Shown here in pieces: positions 1 through 4,666 of a DNA stretch of 6,668 nucleotides (position 1 is the stretch's first letter; every line of letters starts with the position of its first letter). The position numbers were made by a program, and so were the translations under genes. The stretch comes from Methanomicrobiales archaeon (GTDB lineage Archaea; Halobacteriota; Syntropharchaeia; Alkanophagales; Methanospirareceae), in assembly GCA_003160755.1 (NCBI GenBank), contig QEXZ01000086.1:1-6668 (forward strand), read 5' to 3'. The notes beneath the pieces are model-generated. The model saw only the letters and a program-made list of their open reading frames with translations, ran no database searches and was not told the origin of the DNA.

Positions 1-1
1 A

Positions 2-748
2 CTTACGACGACAGAAATCACCGTTGATGGCATGGATGAAGAAGGCAATGCCGGAACCTTTGTAGCTTACAAAGCATCGTTCATTGTTGACCAGATGGGT
101 GATTCCGTTGTGTTTGTAAAATATGAAGACGAAGACGAGAAATTGATAGACTATGTAAAGGCGGTCATTCACTGCGGAGAAGAGCAATGGGAAGGCTGGG
201 ATGCTGAGCTAGGACAGAAAGCTGAAATCGTTCCGTTCACGCGACCTTACGGCTTAGAAGAGAGCTTTGTGTTCTCGGGAACGGCGTTATACGATGGAAA
301 CGCTCTTCCAGACGCAGACGTAGAAGTTGAGATGTATCACACACAGGACCTTGGTGTAGAGATAGTAGAAATCGCAGAGACGATGTTCGCTTACGACCCA
401 CCAATGATGTTCACACGCGTGACAAAAACGAATGCTGCTGGAGAATTCGCATATACGCTTGACGAGCCGGGGATATGGTTTGTTGGTGCGTACGGACCTG
501 AAGTAGAAGGGCTCACACAGAGGAGCGTGTTTATAATTCCTGTTTTGGATGCGTTCCCACCGAAGGAAGAAGCAGAAGCTGCGGCACCTGCGGGGCTCGA
601 AGAACTAAAAAGCCAAGTAAAATCCTTAGAAGATAAAGTGGCAGCACTGAAAACACCTGCTGGCGAAGGAACACCTGGATTTGGAGCGATAGCCGCGATA
701 GCCGGGTTGTTTATCGTAGTGTATCTGGTAAAAAGAAGAAAGAGGTAG
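2..748 (+). CDS. DUF4198 (NikK-like) metal-uptake accessory protein with PGF-CTERM anchor, 5'-partial
   Basis: The frame is open to the left edge, so the true start and any signal peptide are missing; 248 residues are visible and the stop is TAG at 746-748. The central part is a beta-rich, carboxypeptidase-regulatory-like segment: a F-V-F-S-G strand at about 274-288, an acidic D-A-D-V-E-V-E strand, then T-N-A-A-G-E-F and P-G-I-W-F. This pattern is typical of DUF4198 proteins, once annotated as nickel-uptake components. A short heptad-like coiled coil (L-E-E-L-K-S-Q-V-K-S-L) precedes a PGF motif at 674-682, a hydrophobic helix and a K-R-R-K-R tail. That is the archaeal PGF-CTERM signal processed by archaeosortase A, so the protein should be displayed on the outer face of the membrane. 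It lies upstream of cbiM, as NikK does in NikKMLQO clusters. A role in extracellular nickel capture is inferred; the DUF4198 call is from pattern, not a search. Confidence 0.75.
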   Translation, partial: LTTTEITVDGMDEEGNAGTFVAYKASFIVDQMGDSVVFVKYEDEDEKLIDYVKAVIHCGEEQWEGWDAELGQKAEIVPFTRPYGLEESFVFSGTALYDGNALPDADVEVEMYHTQDLGVEIVEIAETMFAYDPPMMFTRVTKTNAAGEFAYTLDEPGIWFVGAYGPEVEGLTQRSVFIIPVLDAFPPKEEAEAAAPAGLEELKSQVKSLEDKVAALKTPAGEGTPGFGAIAAIAGLFIVVYLVKRRKR

Positions 749-754
749 ATAAAG

Positions 755-767
755 GGTATTTTTTACC
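755..767 (+). terminator. Possible T6 terminator after the DUF4198 gene
   Basis: A run of six T (759-764) starts ten bases after the stop codon and is flanked by GGTA and TACC, which could form a tiny hairpin. Archaeal polymerase can terminate on oligo-T alone. It merges into the left arm of the following repeat, so its independence is uncertain. Confidence 0.35.
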
Positions 768-836
768 GCGGAGAGCGCGGAGATGAGATACATAATTTTC
801 TTGGGTCTCTGTGTTCTCTGCATGCTCAGCGGTAAA
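762..836. repeat. Imperfect inverted-repeat intergenic element
   Basis: The outer ends are a perfect 8-bp inverted repeat: TTTACCGC at 762-769 and GCGGTAAA at 829-836. Inside, the arms stay similar but imperfect (GGAGAGCGCGGAGA against TCTCTGTGTTCTCTG), leaving a loop of roughly 20 bases. The style, with CGGAGA/TCTCTG units and GGTAAA ends, resembles degenerate intergenic sequences I have seen in many environmental archaeal and bacterial genomes; this is recognition, not a search. It fills the space between the DUF4198 gene and the decayed cbiM copy. No open frame or transposase is present. Confidence 0.6.
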
Positions 837-859
837 CAAGTACGATAAAAGCAAAAATG

Positions 860-1068
860 GTGCATATCTCTGATGGAATATTGTCTCTGCCTGTATTGGC
901 AGCGGGATGGGTAATAGCCGCAATATTTATAGCGATAGCGTTGTGGTGGAGCGATAAGAAGGGTAATGTAGCGGAAGAAATACCGAAGGCATCGGTGATG
1001 ACAACGGCTTTTTTGTCGCCCATCCCGCCCATTTTTTCGCGCTTGTTCTCCAAGCTGTTCTTTTTCAA
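860..1068 (+). pseudogene. Decayed tandem copy of CbiM/NikM substrate-binding component
   Basis: The GTG at 860 aligns with the cbiM start at 1173, giving V/M-H-I-S-D-G, and the two copies then run without a gap for about 145 bases. Shared residues include P-V-L-A-A-G-W and I-A-L/I-W-W-S. The copy then has a 1-bp loss near 1008 and an 84-bp deletion. It resumes in another frame at 1018-1066, where L-V-L-Q-A-V-L-F-Q matches L-V-L-Q-A-F-L-F-Q of the intact gene. The deletion removes the second metal-site region around His67, and homology stops near 1068. The original frame runs on without homology to TAG at 1133-1135, so a 91-92-residue peptide could still be made, but the lost helices and the shift point to a dead gene. 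It occupies the NikM place behind the DUF4198 gene. An ATG three bases upstream (857) is an alternative start. Confidence 0.85.
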
Positions 1069-1094
1069 ACAACTAAGAAAGCAACATCCAACGG

Positions 1095-1118
1095 TTTGGG
1101 TAACGTTTGTTACCCAAA
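1095..1118. promoter_or_regulatory. Perfect 10-bp palindrome, candidate operator of the nickel-transport operon
   Basis: TTTGGGTAAC (1095-1104) and GTTACCCAAA (1109-1118) are exact reverse complements separated by GTTT. The right arm ends nine bases before the TATA-like box, touching the BRE. That position suits a dimeric DNA-binding regulator that blocks or helps TFB/TBP loading. A metal-responsive regulator such as a NikR-type protein is a natural guess from the genes controlled, but the sequence does not identify the factor. It is unlikely to be a terminator because no T-run follows the stem. Confidence 0.6.
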
Positions 1119-1134
1119 ACGAAACATTTAAATA
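1119..1134 (+). promoter_or_regulatory. Archaeal BRE/TATA promoter of the cbiM operon
   Basis: A purine-rich BRE-like stretch (ACGAAACA, 1119-1126) is followed directly by TTTAAATA (1127-1134). A start site about 25 bases downstream would fall near 1155-1160, giving a leader of roughly 15 bases that still holds the GAGGT ribosome site. It is the only good promoter between the decayed copy and the intact gene, so the operon appears to be transcribed independently of the DUF4198 gene. Confidence 0.6.
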
Positions 1135-1172
1135 GGTCTTCTTTCACAAAACTTACAGAGGTAACAAAAAAA

Positions 1173-1820
1173 ATGCATATATCTGATGGTGTTCTATCGG
1201 CACCGGTATTGGCAGCGGGATGGATAATAACCGCAGTATTTATAGCGTTAGCGATTTGGTGGAGCAAAAAGAAAGGAATAGAAGTAGAAGTGATACCTAA
1301 GTTATCCGTGATGACAGCGGTATTTTTTGTCGTCTGTCTTGTCCACATACCAATAGGACCTACTTGCGTGCATCTTATATTCGCTGGCTTACTGGGAATA
1401 ATACTCGGAATACTCGCATTCCCTGCCATTTTTATTGGGCTCGTCCTCCAAGCGTTTCTTTTTCAATTTGGCGGCGTAACAACCCTCGGGATAAACACCA
1501 TGAATGTGGGGATACCTGCGTTAATCGCTTATGTCATATTCAATGGAGGACGCAAGTCAGGCATCTTATCATCGAAAAAAGAAGCATCAGCGGGAATATT
1601 TGGTGCTCTCGCAGGTGGACTTGCAGTGGTTCTGGTTGCGGTTTTCACCGCGGGTGCTCTCATTGCCAGTGGTGAGCACTTTTTTGGAGTTGCTGTCGCA
1701 CTTGTAGTCGCGCACATTCCCGTAATGATAATAGAAGCGATAGTTGTTGGTTTTATCATTGCTTTTTTGGTGAAGGTAAAACCTGAGTTGATAGGAAGTT
1801 TAGGAGGTGAGAGGAAATGA
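1173..1820 (+). CDS. cbiM: CbiM/NikM family ECF transporter substrate-binding (S) component, probably nickel
   Basis: This 215-residue polytopic membrane protein binds the metal ion for the ECF importer. It begins M-H-I-S-D-G; in characterised NikM the N-terminal amine, Met1-His2 and His67 form the metal site, and here His67 is at exactly that number within H-I-P-I-G-P-T-C-V-H (58-67). That motif is of the NikM kind rather than the S-C-S-H-P-T-G kind of cobalt CbiM. Further family signatures are L-Q-A-F-L-F-Q-F-G-G and T-L-G-I-N-T-M-N (about 92-111). The ATG at 1173 is chosen because it places His second and is preceded by GAGGT at 1158-1162, ten bases away; in-frame upstream extension to 1107 would bury this N-terminus and run through the promoter. 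The stop overlaps the next start by four bases (ATGA). Cys65 beside the His ligand is a small oddity. Cobalt specificity cannot be excluded. Confidence 0.93.
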   Translation: MHISDGVLSAPVLAAGWIITAVFIALAIWWSKKKGIEVEVIPKLSVMTAVFFVVCLVHIPIGPTCVHLIFAGLLGIILGILAFPAIFIGLVLQAFLFQFGGVTTLGINTMNVGIPALIAYVIFNGGRKSGILSSKKEASAGIFGALAGGLAVVLVAVFTAGALIASGEHFFGVAVALVVAHIPVMIIEAIVVGFIIAFLVKVKPELIGSLGGERK

Positions 1821-2296
1821 AAAGAAAACTGGTTTTTGCTATTTTTGCAGTGCTTCTGGTGCTATCGTGCTTAAGCATAAGCACGGTGAGCGCTCATCGT
1901 TTGCATATAGTACATAAGATAAGCGAAATAGAGATAGAATCTTATTTTGGTGGTGGGAGCCCCTGTCGAGATGCAAACGTAACGGTGTATGATAATGAAG
2001 GCAATTTGTATCTGGAAGGCGTAACAGACGACGAAGGGAAGTTCAGTTTTCCACCAAAGATAGGTATGAAAGAATACACAGTGGTTGTTGACGCTGTTCA
2101 CATGCCAGGTCATAAAGCAGAAACGGTGATAAACTTGAGTCAAGAAGCTGCGAGTGCTGGTGCCGGGGGGGTGGGAACGGAAATGCCGTTATACACGAGG
2201 GGTATCGCAGGATTTGGGTATCTAATTGGTTTAGCGGGTGCTGCGCTCGCGTACATGGGCTGGAAGCAGAAGAAGAAATACGAAACTAAGAAATGA
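1817..2296 (+). CDS. NikL/CbiN-like small extracytoplasmic membrane component of the nickel transporter
   Basis: The 159-residue protein has a clear signal peptide (basic K-R-K, hydrophobic 5-22, cleavage plausible after V-S-A at 24-26). A compact beta domain follows, with the carboxypeptidase-regulatory-like pattern V-Y-D-N-E-G...G-V-T-D-D-E-G-K-F-S-F (57-78). After a small-residue linker (Gly/Ala, about 110-122) comes one C-terminal helix (about 132-149) with a K-Q-K-K-K stop-transfer tail. Topology is therefore an outside domain tied by one helix, comparable with the NikL/CbiN accessory subunits encoded between M and Q. Cleavage at the predicted site would leave His27 as the new N-terminus, with His30 and His33 close by, a plausible metal site. 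GGAGGTGA at 1803-1810 supplies the ribosome site and the start overlaps the cbiM stop, implying translational coupling. The family name is inferred from position and architecture. Confidence 0.75.
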   Translation: MKRKLVFAIFAVLLVLSCLSISTVSAHRLHIVHKISEIEIESYFGGGSPCRDANVTVYDNEGNLYLEGVTDDEGKFSFPPKIGMKEYTVVVDAVHMPGHKAETVINLSQEAASAGAGGVGTEMPLYTRGIAGFGYLIGLAGAALAYMGWKQKKKYETKK

Positions 2297-2315
2297 AGTT
2301 TTCTTTTAGTGCAGG

Positions 2316-2336
2316 TTTTCTTTTTGTAAAAGAAAA
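2316..2336. promoter_or_regulatory. AT-rich inverted repeat in the gap before cbiQ
   Basis: TTTTCTTTT (2316-2324) and AAAAGAAAA (2328-2336) are a perfect 9-bp inverted repeat around TGT. It is the only sizeable intergenic gap (46 bases) inside the operon, and it ends seven bases before the cbiQ ATG. The stem is weak, with one G-C pair. It could be a processing or translation-control site, or simply low-complexity spacer. No strong Shine-Dalgarno is seen for cbiQ. Confidence 0.3.
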
Positions 2337-2342
2337 AGTGCA

Positions 2343-3119
2343 ATGATAGAATATCCAGAGATAGACCGGTATGCATCACTCGACTCACCCCTCCATCGGT
2401 TTGACCCAAGGGCGAAGATAATTGCCTTCCTTTTTCTTATTTTTTCTATCGTTCTCCTCAACGATTTAAAGCTTGTTCTTATCGGCTTTCTCGTTTCTAT
2501 CCTCTTTCTCATCGCTTCAAAACTACCGTTTCATTTTATCATTCAGCATTTGAAAGGGGTTTCTTTATTCATCATCCCTTTTCTTGTCATTATGCCCTTT
2601 ACGGTGAAAGGGAATGAAATCTTCAGCATCTACGCTATAAAAATGACCTACGAAGGGTTAAGATATGGTATTTTAGTAGTTCTAAAGGCTTTTTCTGCGG
2701 TTATGCTCATTTTCCCGATGGTTGCGACCACGAAGTTCGAAACGACGCTAAAAGCACTGGATAAGTTAAAGGTACCGAACATTCTCGTCCAGATGCTTAT
2801 GTTTACGTATCGCTACATCTTTGTTTTCGTGAATGAGTTCCAAAGGTTATTGATTGCGATGGAATCAAGGGGGTTTAAACTGGGAACTAGTTCATACGCA
2901 TTGAGAACGATAGGGAACGCGCTGGGAATGCTTTTTGTTCGAAGTTACGAGAGGGCAGAACGCGTATATTGGGCAATGCGGTCACGCGGATATGCTGGGA
3001 ACCAGAAGACGCTGGTGGAATTTAAAATGTGTACGAAGGACTATATATTAACGTTTTTTATTATTGCGTTTGCGGTTTGTTTGCATATGGTTTGTTATGC
3101 AGGAGTGGGAGTGGTGTGA
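2343..3119 (+). CDS. cbiQ: CbiQ/NikQ ECF transporter transmembrane (T) component
   Basis: This 258-residue protein is the scaffold that links the metal-binding membrane subunit to the ATPase. The N-terminus (E-I-D-R-Y-A...S-P-L-H-R-F-D-P-R-A-K, 6-25) is typical of CbiQ, followed by hydrophobic helices at about 25-58, 72-88, 105-128 and 235-255. The two cytosolic coupling motifs are present: A-M-E-S-R-G at 172-177 and A-M-R-S-R-G at 211-216, both of the A-x-x-x-R-G form that docks into the ATPase groove. Length is normal for the family. It sits 46 bases after the NikL-like gene and six bases before cbiO. The ATG at 2343 is the first start giving the conserved N-terminus; the ribosome site is weak, so coupling from upstream translation is possible. 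Confidence 0.93.
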   Translation: MIEYPEIDRYASLDSPLHRFDPRAKIIAFLFLIFSIVLLNDLKLVLIGFLVSILFLIASKLPFHFIIQHLKGVSLFIIPFLVIMPFTVKGNEIFSIYAIKMTYEGLRYGILVVLKAFSAVMLIFPMVATTKFETTLKALDKLKVPNILVQMLMFTYRYIFVFVNEFQRLLIAMESRGFKLGTSSYALRTIGNALGMLFVRSYERAERVYWAMRSRGYAGNQKTLVEFKMCTKDYILTFFIIAFAVCLHMVCYAGVGVV

Positions 3120-3125
3120 ATAGAA

Positions 3126-4040
3126 ATGAAAAAAGAAGCAATAAGCGTCAAAAACCTCACTTACACGTATTCTGACGGTACAAAAGCGTTGGAAGATGTA
3201 AGTTTGGAAGTATATGAGGGCGAAAGAATTGCGATAGTGGGACCGAACGGAGCGGGCAAAACGACCTTTTTGCTGCATCTTAATGGAATACTACGTGGTA
3301 GTGATGGACAAGTAGAAGTGTTTGGTAAGAGCGTGGACAAGGTGAAGAGAGAAGAAATAATAAAAGAAGTAGGAATTGTGTTTCAAGACCCGGATGACCA
3401 GTTGTTCATGCCCACGCTATTCGATGACTTAGCTTTTGGTCCGATAAACATGGGTTTAAAAGAAGATGAGGTGCGGGAGCGAGTAGAAAAAACCATTTTG
3501 TCGCTTGGACTCACGGGTTATGAGAACAGGTGTCCACATCACCTCAGTGGTGGCGAGAAGAAAAAAGCAGCGCTGGCTGCGGTTATGTCTATGGAGCCGA
3601 GGATACTGGTGCTTGACGAGCCGACGGCTAATCTCGACCCGAAGAGCCGTGCAGAGTTGATAAAAATAGTGAATGACCTGAACGAACGAGAAGGGATTAC
3701 CGTGATATTGGCGACGCATGACGTAAATGCCGTTCCGGCGCTTGCCGACCGCGTGTTCGTGCTGAACAAGCGGGTGATTGCGGAAGGCACGGCACAGGAA
3801 ATATTTTCAGATGGTGCCCTGATGAAGGCGAACAATCTGGGGGTGCCCGAAGTGTTCAAGCTGTTTGAAGTGCTGCGGTGTTTTGGCTATAACTGCGAAG
3901 AGCTGCCACTGTCAATAGACGAAGCGATTGAACACCTGACGATGACAGTAGGGGTTAATGGCGGGCACATACATCTGCACATCCACGAGCACACTCATGA
4001 CGAGGTGAAGAAATTGAGGAGTAAGTATGAGCATCATTAA
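3126..4040 (+). CDS. cbiO: CbiO/NikO ECF transporter ATP-binding protein with His-rich tail
   Basis: The 304-residue cytosolic ATPase powers metal import through CbiQ. All ABC landmarks are visible: Walker A G-P-N-G-A-G-K-T (39-46), Q-loop F-Q-D-P-D-D-Q-L-F with Gln87, signature L-S-G-G-E (140-144), Walker B I-L-V-L-D-E-P (160-166), D-loop N-L-D-P (169-172) and switch His198. The F-Q-D-P-D-D-Q-L-F Q-loop is characteristic of ECF A-components. After the ABC core, a C-terminal extension of about 70 residues ends in alternating histidines at 281, 283, 285, 287, 289 and 291 and a final His303-His304. Such a tail should bind Ni, Co or Zn; it may buffer or pass on incoming metal, or sense it, which is inferred. 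The gene follows cbiQ by six bases and closes the operon. A single CbiO would function as a homodimer. Confidence 0.94.
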   Translation: MKKEAISVKNLTYTYSDGTKALEDVSLEVYEGERIAIVGPNGAGKTTFLLHLNGILRGSDGQVEVFGKSVDKVKREEIIKEVGIVFQDPDDQLFMPTLFDDLAFGPINMGLKEDEVRERVEKTILSLGLTGYENRCPHHLSGGEKKKAALAAVMSMEPRILVLDEPTANLDPKSRAELIKIVNDLNEREGITVILATHDVNAVPALADRVFVLNKRVIAEGTAQEIFSDGALMKANNLGVPEVFKLFEVLRCFGYNCEELPLSIDEAIEHLTMTVGVNGGHIHLHIHEHTHDEVKKLRSKYEHH

Positions 4041-4051
4041 GCTCAACTATT

Positions 4052-4078
4052 TGATAACATATCATTCTTTTTAATTTT
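4052..4078 (+). terminator. Probable operon terminator after cbiO
   Basis: A short perfect stem TGATA-ACA-TATCA (4052-4064) is followed directly by a T-rich tract to 4078 that includes a run of five T. A second 5-bp stem, TGAGC/GCTCA, spans the cbiO stop codon. U-rich tracts are the main archaeal termination signal, and the placement 12 bases after the last operon gene fits. Confidence 0.5.
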
Positions 4079-4080
4079 CA

Positions 4081-4206
4081 GACACGGGTTTACACAGATT
4101 TACGCGAGAGAAGAATAATGGATTTTAGTTTTCAGTGTTCCATTGACGATTTTACCCCCTGTTAACCCGTATTTCTTGTGTTAATCGTGTGTAATCTTGT
4201 GGTTTA
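4081..4206. repeat. Dispersed-type intergenic repeat (ACACGGGTTTACACAG family look)
   Basis: The left part (4082-4107) reads as ACACGGGTTTACACAGATTT and following bases. The right part (4160-4206), read on the minus strand, consists of similar units: CCACAAGATTACACACGATT, AACACAAGAAATACGGG and GTTAACAG. The shared core is ACGGGTT(T/A)AC plus ACACA(A/G)GA-type words in opposite orientation, so the element is a degenerate inverted repeat with a unique centre (about 4110-4158). This word style recurs in intergenic DNA of many uncultured archaea and bacteria, as far as I recall. It lies between the cbiO terminator and a gene lacking its 5' end. No open frame is supported inside it. Confidence 0.55.
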
Positions 4207-4572
4207 TTAATTGCAATTTGTTACGGGAATGGCCAAGAACGGATAATCGCATCGGCAGCGTTTGCTTTGTTCATCCTGTGTCCGAGAATGGCGGGTATGA
4301 CGAATGTCATATCAGATGCAACGCATGTGGAGCTGGTCAAGGTGGTGGTGTTTGGAACGCTGTTTTCGCTTCCGCTGATAATAGCAATGGCACTTATATT
4401 TCAGCGGTACGGGCTCATTGCGGCGTTGGCGTTTTGTGTAATCACCGATTTTGCTGCTGCATTCGCAATGCGTGAGATAAGCATGAAGGCGGGAGTGGAA
4501 ACAATCATAATCGCTTTGTTCGTGATTCTGGGTGTTAGAGTTGCGTCAGTGGTTTCGGGATGGGTGAGTTGA
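4195..4572 (+). pseudogene. 5'-truncated polytopic membrane protein, family not recognised
   Basis: From just after a stop at 4192-4194 the frame reads as convincing membrane protein: G-L-L-I-A-I-C-Y-G, then A-S-A-A-F-A-L-F-I-L-C-P-R-M, two long hydrophobic stretches (V-V-V-F-G-T-L-F-S-L-P-L-I-I-A-M-A-L-I-F, then L-I-A-A-L-A-F-C-V-I), and a last helix I-I-I-A-L-F-V-I-L-G-V-R-V-A-S-V-V. That makes about four helices in 125 codons, ending TGA 4570-4572. No ATG, GTG or TTG occurs in frame before TTG 4267, which would drop the first helix; the first ATG is 4288. The hydrophobic reading begins right at the edge of the upstream repeat, so the original start and promoter seem to be lost. It may instead use TTG 4267 or a rare ATT start (4210, 4216) and still be made. 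A link to metal transport is only suggested by its position. Confidence 0.6.
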
Positions 4573-4580
4573 GGAATTAA

Positions 4581-4594
4581 ATGCAAAATGCAAA
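4581..4594. repeat. Tandem ATGCAAA x2 in the intergenic gap
   Basis: Two perfect copies of ATGCAAA stand head to tail, eight bases after the membrane-protein stop, within an A-rich gap (4573-4666). It is too short to call an element with confidence. Confidence 0.3.
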
Positions 4595-4626
4595 CTTGAA
4601 AGGGTAAAGTGAAAAGAGCAAAAAAC

Positions 4627-4642
4627 AGTTAAACACTTTTAA
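4627..4642 (+). promoter_or_regulatory. Weak BRE/TATA-like promoter of the restriction-modification gene
   Basis: CTTTTAAA (4635-4642), preceded by an A-rich stretch with AGTTAAAC, lies about 25-30 bases before the ATG at 4667. A start site at the usual distance would give a very short or leaderless message. AGGGG at 4650-4654 could act as a ribosome site, 12 bases from the ATG, if transcription begins earlier. Confidence 0.35.
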
Positions 4643-4666
4643 AGGTGGCAGGGGATTTATGTAATA

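Noticed and set aside
626..1072. Minus-strand 148-codon frame across the repeat and decayed cbiM
   Set aside because: It spans a gene end, a repeat and a pseudogene, and its sequence is Arg/Tyr/Cys-rich noise.
1095..1118. Palindrome as terminator of the decayed cbiM transcript
   Set aside because: The stem is followed by AACGAAACATTT, not a T-run, and it lies directly against a BRE/TATA.
1107..1172. Upstream extension of cbiM to an earlier in-frame start at 1107
   Set aside because: It would cover the palindrome and TATA box and destroy the Met1-His2 N-terminus needed for metal binding; the ATG at 1173 has a proper ribosome site.
1069..1172. Cobalamin or NiCo riboswitch upstream of cbiM
   Set aside because: The space between the TATA box and the ATG is under 40 bases, too short for either, and no conserved core elements are visible.
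4081..4206. CRISPR array or IS element at the repeat-rich gap
   Set aside because: Units are degenerate, unevenly spaced and in opposite orientations, with no spacers, transposase or target-site duplication that I can see.
4197..4475. GTG-started plus-strand frame of 92 codons over the membrane gene
   Set aside because: The product is Cys/Asn-rich with no motif, while the overlapping frame gives a coherent membrane protein.
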